From Alphaproteobacteria bacterium (lineage in GTDB: Bacteria; Pseudomonadota; Alphaproteobacteria; UBA6615), in the NCBI GenBank assembly GCA_028279245.1, contig JANQOE010000001.1, positions 1 through 43,640 of the forward strand: a stretch of 43,640 nucleotides of DNA, written 5' to 3'. Positions 33,046 through 40,816 of the stretch are shown one piece after another. Under the pieces are notes generated by a model, which was given only the letters and a program-made list of their open reading frames with translations, had not been told where the DNA came from and made no database searches. Made by a program: the position numbers and the translations under genes. Every line of letters begins with the position of its first letter. Within the stretch, counting starts at the first letter, position 1.

Positions 33046-33846
33046 ATGAAGAATTGGATCAGCTATGGAACCGGCGCCCCGGGGATCGAGCGCGTTCAGG
33101 CGCACCTCCATGGTCCGGCTTTCGATCCGCATCGGCATGATTGTTATGCCATCGGCATAACGACGCGCGGCATTCAAACCTTCGACTACCGCGGCGAGCC
33201 CCGCCGCAGCCTGCCCGGATGCCTGTTCGTACTCCACCCCGACGAAACCCACGACGGCCGCGCCGGCGATGAATTCGGCTTTGCCTATCGAACCTTGTAC
33301 ATCCAACCGTCCCTGGTTCTGGCGGCCCTAGATCGCATCGGAACCCTGCCTTTCGTTCCAAAGCCCGTATCCCAGGACCCGCGTCTTGCCCAAGCCCTGG
33401 CCATCGCCTTCACCGACTTTCAGACGCCGCTCCAGGACGTTCAGCGGGATCACCTAACCCTCATGGTCAGCGACGCATTGGCGGCAGCGGATCCATCAAT
33501 CCGCCGGCACAAGACCACCGCGGTCCACGCCCACGGAGTTGACCAAGCCCGCGCCTTCCTCGACGCCCAGTGCACTGAACCTGTACACAGCGAAGAGCTT
33601 GAGCGCGTTTCGGATCTATCGCGCTACACACTGGCACGGCATTTCCGCGCCCGGTTGGGCATCAGTCCCTACCAATATCTGATCGGCCGCCGACTCAGTC
33701 ATGTCCGCTGGAGCCTACGTGCCGGACGTTCACTGTCCGAATCAGCGTTCGCGGCAGGTTTCGCCGATCAGAGTCACATGACCCGTCACTTCACACGAAA
33801 CTACGGTATGACACCCGGCCGCTGGGCCTCGATGGTCGTTTCCTAA
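33046..33846 (+). CDS. AraC family regulator
   Basis: 266 residues from ATG 33046; a GTG two codons upstream is possible. The N-terminal cupin-like AraC_binding domain has DPHRHDCYAIGITTRGIQTF and FVLHPDETHDGRAG. The C-terminal double HTH reads DLSRYTLARHFRARLGISPY and SLSESAFAAGFADQSHMTRHF, ending YGMTPGRW. Flanked by two LysE exporters, one divergent and one starting 9 bp downstream, so it likely activates exporter expression in response to an amino acid. Confidence 0.9.
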   Translation: MKNWISYGTGAPGIERVQAHLHGPAFDPHRHDCYAIGITTRGIQTFDYRGEPRRSLPGCLFVLHPDETHDGRAGDEFGFAYRTLYIQPSLVLAALDRIGTLPFVPKPVSQDPRLAQALAIAFTDFQTPLQDVQRDHLTLMVSDALAAADPSIRRHKTTAVHAHGVDQARAFLDAQCTEPVHSEELERVSDLSRYTLARHFRARLGISPYQYLIGRRLSHVRWSLRAGRSLSESAFAAGFADQSHMTRHFTRNYGMTPGRWASMVVS

Positions 33847-33854
33847 CCCCGCTG

Positions 33855-34481
33855 ATGCCCGAACCCTCCCAACTCATTGCCTTTGTTGTTGCCGCAACCA
33901 TCCTGGGTTTCACACCGGGGCCGGACATCATCTACGTCATCACCCGCGGCGCGACCCAGGGTCCGCGCGCCGTGATCGCCGCCGCGGCAGGTCTGACAAC
34001 CGGCGTGATCGGCCACACGGCCCTGACCGTCATCGGTGTATCGGCGATCCTCGCCGCGTCGGCAACAGCCTTCACCATCGTCAAACTCGCCGGCGCCGCC
34101 TACCTGATCTATCTCGGCATCAATGCGTGGCGCAGCGGACCACTCGACTTCACGGCACCCAACGATGCGAAGGCGATCGGCGCTATCTATCGCCAAACCA
34201 TTGTCATGAACCTGCTGAACCCCAAGGTGGCGCTGTTCTTCCTCGCCTTTCTACCGCAATTCGCGGACCCAACAGCAGGGCCACTAGCGCCACAGCTCAC
34301 GCTGCTGGGCATCCTCTTCATGATTGTCGCGTTCATGGTGATGTCGTTGGCCGGCCTCGCCGGGGCCCACCTGCGCCGCCTTCTGGTCGGGAGTATCGTC
34401 GCGACCCGCTGGGCCAATCGAGCCGCGGGCACGGTCTTCATCATGCTGGGTGTTGGCGTCGCCTTGCAGAACCGGGCCTAG
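33855..34481 (+). CDS. LysE family exporter
   Basis: 208 residues. LysE/RhtB signature ILGFTPGPDIIYVITRGATQ, helices with AGAAYLIYLGINAWRSGP and VMNLLNPKVALFFLAFLPQF (the conserved NPK-F-FLPQF). Closer to RhtB-type homoserine/threonine exporters than the gene at 32354. Placed 9 bp after the AraC gene, so co-transcribed with it. Confidence 0.93.
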   Translation: MPEPSQLIAFVVAATILGFTPGPDIIYVITRGATQGPRAVIAAAAGLTTGVIGHTALTVIGVSAILAASATAFTIVKLAGAAYLIYLGINAWRSGPLDFTAPNDAKAIGAIYRQTIVMNLLNPKVALFFLAFLPQFADPTAGPLAPQLTLLGILFMIVAFMVMSLAGLAGAHLRRLLVGSIVATRWANRAAGTVFIMLGVGVALQNRA

Positions 34482-34522
34482 CTAGTCGATCCAGTGCAGA
34501 CATCAGGACGCGGGATCCGCAA

Positions 34523-35293
34523 TCAGTCGCTGGTCCGGATGATGTAGGTGGAGACGGGTGTGTACTCGTCTAGCAGCGCTTGGCGAATGTATAGGTTCTC
34601 GCCGCGGTGCGGGTGCGATTGGTGCGCGCGGGTAAGCGTGAGGTCATGCTCGTGCATGATCGCTTCGATACGTTGTCGATCCTTGTCCCAGTGGTATTCG
34701 AGGTAAACCGCGGCAACGCGATCGAGATACGCACCGAGGTCTCGCAGGATTGGCACCTCTCCACCCTCGGTATCGATCTTGAGTACTGGGAACGCCGCAT
34801 CGGCACACCGCCTCAAAAACTCCACCGACGCCCGTCGCATGACGATGGGCTCGCTGTACGTCGCATTCACCATCGTATTTGGAAACAGACTGCTGGTTTC
34901 GCCGCCAGTCCCGCCAGGGTGGAGGTGAGCCGTGCCAGTAACAGCACCCAAACCGGCGTTCACCGTGACCACCCGTTCCAGTCCGGCCGTGTTCTGCTGC
35001 AGCAGCCCATAGGTACGTCGAGCCGGTTCGAATGCATGGATCTTCGCGCCCGGATAGGCACAGTGGAAAAACACCGAAGCCGCGCCGATGTTGGCGCCGA
35101 TGTCCAACACACAGTCGATCTTATCGGCAAGAAAATCGATCCGGGGATACGTCTGGTTGCTCAGGATCGACCGAAGCAACAGCTCGACATTCTCGCTTTG
35201 CGGATAAATAAACGGAATAGAGCCGCTTTCGGTGGTCAACGTGGTCCGCACAAGGCGCGGCGCATCACCCGTTGAGACGCTTTCACGGTTCAT
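34523..35293 (-). CDS. FkbM family methyltransferase
   Basis: 256 residues from ATG at complement 35291-35293 (MNRESVSTGDAPRLV); an upstream GTG at 35371 would overlap the promoter region of the thiamine operon. FkbM features: DFLADKIDCVLDIGANIGAA (SAM motif I), IHAFEPARRTYGLLQQN, VEFLRRCADAAFPVLKIDTEGGEVPIL (KxDxEG motif) and YLEYHWD. Methylates a sugar or peptide hydroxyl or amide in other systems; target unknown. No good ribosome site; GC is lower than neighbours, suggesting transfer. Confidence 0.85.
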   Translation of the reverse strand: MNRESVSTGDAPRLVRTTLTTESGSIPFIYPQSENVELLLRSILSNQTYPRIDFLADKIDCVLDIGANIGAASVFFHCAYPGAKIHAFEPARRTYGLLQQNTAGLERVVTVNAGLGAVTGTAHLHPGGTGGETSSLFPNTMVNATYSEPIVMRRASVEFLRRCADAAFPVLKIDTEGGEVPILRDLGAYLDRVAAVYLEYHWDKDRQRIEAIMHEHDLTLTRAHQSHPHRGENLYIRQALLDEYTPVSTYIIRTSD

Positions 35294-35363
35294 AACAACC
35301 AGAACTAAAGGACTGAAATTAACGAACAGATAACGGTACCTGCTTTCGATTATCGGCCTCGGC

Positions 35364-35392
35364 TTGACCACCCAGTGCCACCGTCACATATT
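35364..35392 (+). promoter_or_regulatory. Promoter of the thiamine-precursor transport operon
   Basis: TTGACC (35364-35369), 17-nt spacer, CATATT (35387-35392). Transcription would start near 35399, right at the 5' side of the TPP aptamer. Consensus match 5/6 and 4/6. Confidence 0.65.
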
Positions 35393-35401
35393 CGTCAAAC
35401 C

Positions 35402-35487
35402 CACTGGGGGGAGCTGAAAGGCTGAGAGGTTCCGCGCGGAACGACCCCTAGAACCTGATCCGGCTCGTACCGGCGTAGGGACAAGTG
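35402..35487 (+). ncRNA. TPP riboswitch (THI element)
   Basis: All conserved THI-box blocks are present: P1 arm CACT (35402-35405) pairing with AGTG (35484-35487), then GGGGGGAGC, GGCTGAGAG, GACCCCTAGAACCTGATC and ACCGGCGTAGGGA. CTGAGA binds the pyrimidine and the GCGTAGGGA loop the pyrophosphate in known TPP aptamers. The element ends 6 nt before the ATG at 35494, with the ribosome site GAGG (35487-35490) touching P1, so TPP binding should block translation directly. No terminator hairpin is seen. Confidence 0.95.
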
Positions 35488-35493
35488 AGGCCG

Positions 35494-36255
35494 ATGCGCG
35501 ACCGTTTTCCGACCCAGCCCACCCAGTTGCCCGCCGCCATTCGCGTGAGCGGTTTGCGCGCGGGTTTCGGCGCGACCGACATCTTCGCGGGCCTGGAGTT
35601 CACCGCGCCGCGGGCGACATGGACTTGCATTCTTGGCACCAGCGGCATTGGCAAGACCACCCTGCTCCGCCTGATTGCCGGTCTCCTTCCCATCACTGCG
35701 GGACAACTCGCCACGGATGGCCCGGTCGCCTACATGGCCCAGCAAGACTTGCTGCTGCCCTGGCTCACCGCCCGGGACAACGTCCTGCTCGGCGCCCGTC
35801 TTCGCGGTGAGCCACCGGACCGCGCCAAGGCACAGGAACTGCTGCGCCGGGTCGGTTTGGCCGATGCCGCCGACCGCCGGCCGGCGGCCCTCTCCGGCGG
35901 GCAACGTCAACGTGTGGCGCTTGCCCGCACCCTGATGGAGGATCGCCGGACCGTCCTTATGGATGAACCGTTTTCCGCCCTCGACGCCATCACCCGCCTC
36001 CGGCTGCAGGACCTCGCCGCCGAACTTCTTACGGACCGCACGGTCGTCCTCATCACCCACGACCCGCTCGAGGCCCTCCGGCTCGGCCAACGCATCCAAG
36101 TCATGCGCGGCCAGCCCGCAACCCTCACGGATGTCCTGCAGCCACCGGGTCCGACCCCGCGCGACCCGACTAGGCCGGCCATCGCCGGCCTGCATCGGCA
36201 ACTGCTCGACAGGCTCACCGGCGAAACCGGATCGGCGATCGAAGGTGCCGCATGA
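35494..36255 (+). CDS. thiZ: Thiamine-precursor ABC transporter ATP-binding protein (ThiZ-like)
   Basis: 253 residues from ATG 35494; GTG 35485 lies inside the riboswitch P1 stem and is unlikely. Walker A GTSGIGKTT, Q-loop MAQQDLLLPWLTARDNV (aromatic/nitrate transporter family), signature LSGGQRQR, Walker B TVLMDEPFSALD, H-loop ITHDP. Partner of the permease (36252) and binding protein (37032). Control by a TPP riboswitch assigns it to thiamine or hydroxymethylpyrimidine (HMP)-precursor uptake. Overlaps the permease ATG (ATGA). Confidence 0.9.
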   Translation: MRDRFPTQPTQLPAAIRVSGLRAGFGATDIFAGLEFTAPRATWTCILGTSGIGKTTLLRLIAGLLPITAGQLATDGPVAYMAQQDLLLPWLTARDNVLLGARLRGEPPDRAKAQELLRRVGLADAADRRPAALSGGQRQRVALARTLMEDRRTVLMDEPFSALDAITRLRLQDLAAELLTDRTVVLITHDPLEALRLGQRIQVMRGQPATLTDVLQPPGPTPRDPTRPAIAGLHRQLLDRLTGETGSAIEGAA

Positions 36256-37031
36256 CGGTGCTGCGTCCACTGATCATCGGCCTCGGCCTGCTGGTCGTTT
36301 GGCAAGCCATCATCATGATCACCGCCGCACCGCCCTTTATCCTCCCGAGCCCCGCCGCCGTAGTGGCCGTCCTGATCGAACGCGCCGATACGATCAGCGC
36401 CCATGCGCTGGTGACCCTCTCAGAGATCCTGCTTGGCCTGCTTTTCGGTACCGCCCTCGGTGCGATCAGCGCCCTGGTCATGGCCCATGTGACGGCGGCC
36501 CGGCGCTGGCTGCTGCCGGTTCTAGTGGTCAGCCAGGCTGTCCCCGTGTTCGCGTTGGCACCGGTGCTCGTCCTCTGGTTTGGCTATGGCGCCGCACCGA
36601 AAGTCGCGATGGCAACCCTGATCATCTACTTCCCGGTGACCGCGGCTTTCTACGACGGCCTGCGCCGCACCGAACCCGGCTGGCTCGATCTCGCCCGCAC
36701 CATGGACGCGTCATCCCTCGCGATTCTGCTACGCGTTCGTCTGCCCGCCGCCCTGCCCGCTTTCGCATCCGGACTCCGCGTCGCCACCGCCGTAGCACCC
36801 ATCGGCGCGGTGGTCGGCGAATGGGTCGGCGCGTCCGCGGGCCTCGGTTATTACATGCTGCTGATGAACGGCCGGGCGCAGGCCGACGCCATGTTCGCCG
36901 CCCTGTTCGTCTTGGCGCTGATCGCCGTCACCGTCTATTTCACCGTCGACTTCGGACTGCGCCGGCTGCTGCCCTGGCAACCGGATGCCGACCCAGTCGA
37001 CAACGACCCCGCATTACAACGGAGCACCTGA
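36252..37031 (+). CDS. thiX: Thiamine-precursor ABC transporter permease (ThiX-like)
   Basis: 259 residues, about six helices, BPD_transp_1 (SsuC/TauC/ThiX class). The EAA-type loop reads FYDGLRRTEPGWLDLARTMD and RLPAALPAFASGLRVATAVA, contacting the ATPase. VGEWVGASAGLGYYML is typical. Translationally coupled to the ATPase upstream; its TGA (37029-37031) abuts the next ATG. Confidence 0.92.
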   Translation: MTVLRPLIIGLGLLVVWQAIIMITAAPPFILPSPAAVVAVLIERADTISAHALVTLSEILLGLLFGTALGAISALVMAHVTAARRWLLPVLVVSQAVPVFALAPVLVLWFGYGAAPKVAMATLIIYFPVTAAFYDGLRRTEPGWLDLARTMDASSLAILLRVRLPAALPAFASGLRVATAVAPIGAVVGEWVGASAGLGYYMLLMNGRAQADAMFAALFVLALIAVTVYFTVDFGLRRLLPWQPDADPVDNDPALQRST

Positions 37032-37970
37032 ATGCGCACACCCGTCCTGGCGGCCGCACTCGTCGCGGCCACGCTGAGCAGCCCCGCCGCCGCACAGCAA
37101 AAACTCACCGTCATGCTCGACTGGTTCGTCAATCCGGACCATGGCCCATTGTATGTCGCCCAGGAACGCGGCTACTTCGCCGAAGCCGGCTTGGAGGTCG
37201 AGCTCATTCCGCCGGCCGACCCGAACGACCCGCCGAAGCTGGTCGCCGCCGGCAAGGCCGATCTCGCCGTCAGTTATCAGCCCCAACTGCACCTGCAAGT
37301 AGCCGAAGGCCTGCCGCTGGTTCGGGTTGGCACCCTTGTCGCCACCCCGTTGAACTCACTTGTCGTGCTGAAGGATGGGCCCATCGACAGCATCGCCGAT
37401 CTCGCCGGCAAGAAGGTCGGATTTTCCGTCGGCGGCTTCGAGGATGCGCTGCTTGGCGCCATGTTGGAGAAACACGGCCTCGCCCTCGACGACGTGGAAC
37501 TGATCAACGTCAACTTCTCGCTGTCACCGTCCCTGATGGCCGGCCAGGTTGACGCTGTCATCGGCGCCTTCCGCAACTTCGAACTCAACCAAATGGACAT
37601 CGAAGGCCGCCCTGGTCGTGCCTTCTATCTGGAGGAAGAGGGTGTCCCAGCCTATGACGAACTCATCCTCGTGGCGAACCGCGACAACACCGACGATCTG
37701 CATCTGCAAGCGTTCCTGGGCGCGCTCGAGCGTGGCGTCCAATACATGATCAATCACCCGGACGAAGGCTGGAACCTGTTCATCAACGGCCGCGACGAAC
37801 TTGACGACGAACTCAACCGCCGGGCCTGGCGCGACACGCTCCCGCGTTTCGCCTTAAGGCCCGCGGCTCTCGACCAAGGCCGCTACGAACGCTTCGCCGC
37901 GTTTCTGGAGAACCGCGGCCTGGTCAAGGACATGCCGCCAGTCGAGAGCTACGCACGAGAGCTGAAATAG
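37032..37970 (+). CDS. thiY: HMP/thiamine-precursor binding protein (ThiY, NMT1/THI5-like)
   Basis: 312 residues with signal peptide MRTPVLAAALVAATLSSPAAA. NMT1/THI5-like fold: KLTVMLDWFVNPDHGPLYVA (the LDWxPNxxHxGLY motif of ThiY proteins), AQERGYFAEAGLEVELIPPA, DLAVSYQPQLHLQVAEGLPLVRVG and GKKVGFSVGGFEDALLGAML. ThiY binds N-formyl-4-amino-5-aminomethyl-2-methylpyrimidine, a thiamine breakdown product, in known systems. The last gene of the riboswitch operon. Confidence 0.92.
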   Translation: MRTPVLAAALVAATLSSPAAAQQKLTVMLDWFVNPDHGPLYVAQERGYFAEAGLEVELIPPADPNDPPKLVAAGKADLAVSYQPQLHLQVAEGLPLVRVGTLVATPLNSLVVLKDGPIDSIADLAGKKVGFSVGGFEDALLGAMLEKHGLALDDVELINVNFSLSPSLMAGQVDAVIGAFRNFELNQMDIEGRPGRAFYLEEEGVPAYDELILVANRDNTDDLHLQAFLGALERGVQYMINHPDEGWNLFINGRDELDDELNRRAWRDTLPRFALRPAALDQGRYERFAAFLENRGLVKDMPPVESYARELK

Positions 37971-38242
37971 TCAGGAGACCCGGCTCATCAGCCGGACGGA
38001 CACCGGCTCAGCAAGCCATACATCGTAACTGGCAAACACAACCTTCGTGTGTGTTGGTGATGGTGACCCTCCAAAGCCTCGTCATCCTGCCATTCCTCGT
38101 AGAGGTAGAGGCTGTCACCATCACGCCCCTCATATAACTCAAACTGGATACATCCCTGCTCGCATCGTGTGGCAAGTGCAATTGCGTTCACCGCGTCACG
38201 AACCGTCCTCAACCCCTTTGGCTGGGGCACAATGCGGGCCAT
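37971..38242 (-). pseudogene. Antibiotic biosynthesis monooxygenase (ABM) gene, frameshifted
   Basis: The ATG-initiated frame (complement 38240-38242) gives an ABM-type dimeric alpha/beta barrel: LATRCEQGCIQFELYEGRDG, LYLYEEWQDDEALEGHHHQ, after which the frame turns into HTRRLCLP and stops at 37988. The shifted frame continues as HTKVVFASYDVWLAEP and VSVRLMSRVS to a TGA at 37971-37973, exactly the usual C-terminus. The break lies in the CA run CAACACACACG (complement of about 38046-38056); removing one CA unit restores a complete gene. Intact members are small quinol or heme monooxygenases. Could be a sequencing error, a pseudogene or slippage-controlled. Confidence 0.7.
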
Positions 38243-38268
38243 GACAATCAGTGTCGCTCTGTACCCAC

Positions 38269-38871
38269 TTATGCCGCGACACCGTGTCGGGGCCGACGGA
38301 CCATCGGATAGATTGGCGGCGATGACCGCGTTTGGATCTCGCCGACAATCTCAAAGCCGTACCGGCGGTACAATACAGCGCTCCTGGTCGTCGTCGCCTC
38401 CAGATAGGCCAACGCCCCGTCCCGGTCGCAACGGGCCAACGCGTTGACGAGCAACGCGCTTCCCAGTCCCTGACTCATATGGGCAGGGTCGGTCGCAATC
38501 ATCGGCAAGTACCAACATGCCTTGTCCGTTGGATGATGCTCATCCATCTGAACAAACAGCCGTTCGAGATCTTCCCGGATCTCTGATCGTACTGACTCCT
38601 GAAGAACCTTATCAACAGCCTCGGCATCAGGTTTGACACCCGGCGCCAGCCAGAGTGCCGCCGCGTGGCAAACGCCTGCAATGTATGCAGTAGCTTGCTC
38701 GAACGCTTTTCCCGCGAACGCAACGACAAACCGCGGCATCGTCTCGCTGTATGTCTTGGCTTCCGGCCAGATCCATCTGGCGACGGGATCGGCGGCAAAG
38801 CCCAAGCTAATGGTGTGGATCACTTGGTCACGGCCGGCTTGTTGCGCCGGCCTCACATCCGGATAGTCCAT
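38269..38871 (-). CDS. GNAT family N-acetyltransferase
   Basis: 200 residues from ATG at complement 38869-38871, with AAGG upstream. GNAT core: WYLPMIATDPAHMSQGLGSALL (motif A with Q-x-x-G-x-G for acetyl-CoA), then ALAYLEATTTRSAVLYRRYGFEIVGEI (motif B). N-terminal HTISLGFAADPVARWIWPEA is common in this group. Acetylates a small molecule amine, unknown. Divergent from the TetR gene over a shared palindromic promoter. GC noticeably lower than neighbours. Confidence 0.9.
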   Translation of the reverse strand: MDYPDVRPAQQAGRDQVIHTISLGFAADPVARWIWPEAKTYSETMPRFVVAFAGKAFEQATAYIAGVCHAAALWLAPGVKPDAEAVDKVLQESVRSEIREDLERLFVQMDEHHPTDKACWYLPMIATDPAHMSQGLGSALLVNALARCDRDGALAYLEATTTRSAVLYRRYGFEIVGEIQTRSSPPIYPMVRRPRHGVAA

Positions 38872-38929
38872 AAGACACCTTCACTGTAGGGGGTCAACGC
38901 CAAGCGGGAGATCTGCAGTCGCGAGTGCG

Positions 38930-38959
38930 TTGTATTATTATACTGTTTCGCTTATAATA
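38930..38959. promoter_or_regulatory. Overlapping divergent promoters and TetR operator
   Basis: On plus: TTGTAT (38930-38935), 17-nt spacer, TATAAT (38953-38958). The inverted repeat TATTATA (38936-38942) / TATAATA (38953-38959) with a 10-nt spacer puts a TATAAT -10 box on the minus strand too (complement 38937-38942). A dimeric TetR repressor bound here would cover both -10 elements and so silence the GNAT and itself. Confidence 0.6.
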
Positions 38960-38980
38960 GCCAGCCCGTCAACAATTAAT

Positions 38981-39607
38981 ATGCGCATCAGTACAAAAAT
39001 GCCTCCACTCAAGGCCCGCCGCGGCCGGCCGCGGTCATTCGATCCCGACAACGCTATGGCGGCAATCATGGAAGCGTTCCGGCAGAAGGGTTACGACGGC
39101 ACTTCCCTGGACGACATTTCGGCTGCCACCGGTCTGACTCGTCCCAGTCTTTACGCGGCCTTTGGCGACAAGCTGGCGATGTATCTCGCCGCCCTGGCGG
39201 CATTCGCCGACCGGACCAGAAACGCCGCGCACCCTGCTCTACAGAAGGGTGCAACAGCCGAAGAGGCGTTGAGCCGCTTCTTCACTGAAATGCTAAGAGC
39301 CTACTTTGCCGGTCGGGAACGCGGTTGCCTGGTGTTTGGCACAGCCCCCGGCGCAGCTCATTTGTCGGAGGTTCAGGGTGAGTTGCAGCGGTATGTCCGA
39401 CAGACCGATCGAGCCATGCAGGACCGTTTTGTCGAACTGCTTGGGAAACAGGACAAACAATCGGCCCGTGCCGCCGCCGAAGCCGCAACCAACACGCTGA
39501 TTGGCCTATCTGTCCGTGCGCGCGCCGGGACCTCCCATCACGAACTGCGGCAGATGGCGCGTCGCGCCTCGCGCCTGATCGGCAAAGCCCTCGAAGCGCA
39601 ACACTGA
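38981..39607 (+). CDS. TetR family transcriptional regulator
   Basis: 208 residues from ATG 38981; ATG 38999 is equally possible, neither has a ribosome site. HTH: RRGRPRSFDPDNAMAAIMEA, then TSLDDISAATGLTRPSLYAA and FGDKLAMYLAALAAF. C-terminal helical ligand domain (YFAGRERGCLVFGTAPG) of the TetR_C_33-like group, often controlling detoxification genes. Likely represses itself and the GNAT gene through 38936-38959. Confidence 0.9.
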   Translation: MRISTKMPPLKARRGRPRSFDPDNAMAAIMEAFRQKGYDGTSLDDISAATGLTRPSLYAAFGDKLAMYLAALAAFADRTRNAAHPALQKGATAEEALSRFFTEMLRAYFAGRERGCLVFGTAPGAAHLSEVQGELQRYVRQTDRAMQDRFVELLGKQDKQSARAAAEAATNTLIGLSVRARAGTSHHELRQMARRASRLIGKALEAQH

Positions 39608-39657
39608 CAAACCAAACCGGATTCCGAACCTCGGTCGCGAGCACTCGATCACGCGTA

Positions 39658-40620
39658 TCAAGGATCCGACAACAGCCGAATCTTGTTCCCGTGATGAATG
39701 GCGTGGACACGAAGAAACCGGAGTTGCCCCTGCTCCATCGCCTTCGCCTGATAGAGCCACCGCTCGGCCTCGGTCATCAAAACAGCGACGAAGGCGCGCC
39801 CCATCGTCCCATCCGCCAGCCCCTCTGCGAGGTCTGACCAGCCGCGCAGAATGTTGGCACATATGGAATCTGTCTCATCCGCAAAAACGCGGACATCGAA
39901 CTTCATCTGCTGGAGCGCGTCCTTATACTCCTTCATCGTCCAGAAGAACGGTCGAGACGGCAAGGTCTCCCGCCACTGAGACACAGCGTCTGTTTCACCT
40001 TCGCGATTTGCCAAGACCAAATCGGTGAACAGAAACTGCCCGCCAGGCTTCAGCCCGTGGCGAACCGCCTCGAGGATGCACTTCTTGTCTTCAAACATGT
40101 AGAAGCGCTCGCGCGCATAGATGGAGTTGTAGCGCTTCTTCGGCAGGGTCAGTTTTGCTGGATCGTATTCGGAGAGCGTGACTTTCTTCACCCCTTTTTG
40201 CTCGCAAAAGACTTCGGCGGCGGCAAACAAATCCGGATCCGGCTCCATGGCATCCACCCAGACGCCATACTCCTCAGCCACGGCTTTTGCCCCGCCACAT
40301 AACCCCGGGGCAAGATCGAGAATACTCTGGTCAGGTGTCGGCGCCGCCGGCTTAATCAACTGGATTGTGTAATCGGAACCGCCCGGCTCAAGGAAACCTT
40401 CGCCCCACAGCTTCTGCAACAACTCCCGACGCAACGCTTGAATCTCGGTTGCCGGCATGTTGCCGGAATCAACCTCAATCGCCGCCGGCGAAACGGGTTT
40501 GTCCCTATTGGCGCTTGGCGCCTTGTTCAGCGCATCGGGCTCCAGCCCGTTCCACCAGGCCAGGAATCTGGTTCGAAACGGAACGTATCCGTCGGGCTCC
40601 GCCGGTAAGTCGTGAGCCAT
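39658..40620 (-). CDS. Class I SAM-dependent methyltransferase
   Basis: 320 residues from ATG at complement 40618-40620. After a 90-residue N-terminal extension (PFRTRFLAWWNGLEPDALNK) comes SILDLAPGLCGGAKAVAEEY (motif I), VDAMEPDPDLFAAAEVFCEQ (motif II), SIYARERFYMFEDKKCILEA, HGLKPGGQFLFTDLVL (motif III). The arrangement resembles UbiE or phosphoethanolamine/sarcosine-type methyltransferases, but the C-terminal 100 residues (WTMKEYKDALQQMKFDV) are family-specific. Substrate unknown. Downstream, same strand, of the DPPW methyltransferase with 196 bp between them, in which no gene or clear signal is seen. Confidence 0.8.
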   Translation of the reverse strand: MAHDLPAEPDGYVPFRTRFLAWWNGLEPDALNKAPSANRDKPVSPAAIEVDSGNMPATEIQALRRELLQKLWGEGFLEPGGSDYTIQLIKPAAPTPDQSILDLAPGLCGGAKAVAEEYGVWVDAMEPDPDLFAAAEVFCEQKGVKKVTLSEYDPAKLTLPKKRYNSIYARERFYMFEDKKCILEAVRHGLKPGGQFLFTDLVLANREGETDAVSQWRETLPSRPFFWTMKEYKDALQQMKFDVRVFADETDSICANILRGWSDLAEGLADGTMGRAFVAVLMTEAERWLYQAKAMEQGQLRFLRVHAIHHGNKIRLLSDP

Positions 40621-40816
40621 GTCTAGCGCCGGCCCCCACACGCCGCCGCTCGACTAGTTTCGCCGCGGTTCGGTGTAGGCTCGTCGGCTCTCTGGGCCGC
40701 CCAACTGTGTGTCGACATCTGGGCACCGGATTTTGAAGCGACCGATGCTCCCACGGTACGACTTATGAATGGTTAATTCTGCCTAACAACCGGTCCGTAA
40801 GTACCTATCTGGCGAA

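Noticed and set aside
35963..37552. A 529-codon plus-strand frame over the thiamine transport genes
   Set aside because: Out of frame with three real genes with clear motifs; composition is antisense-like (Arg/Pro/His-rich).
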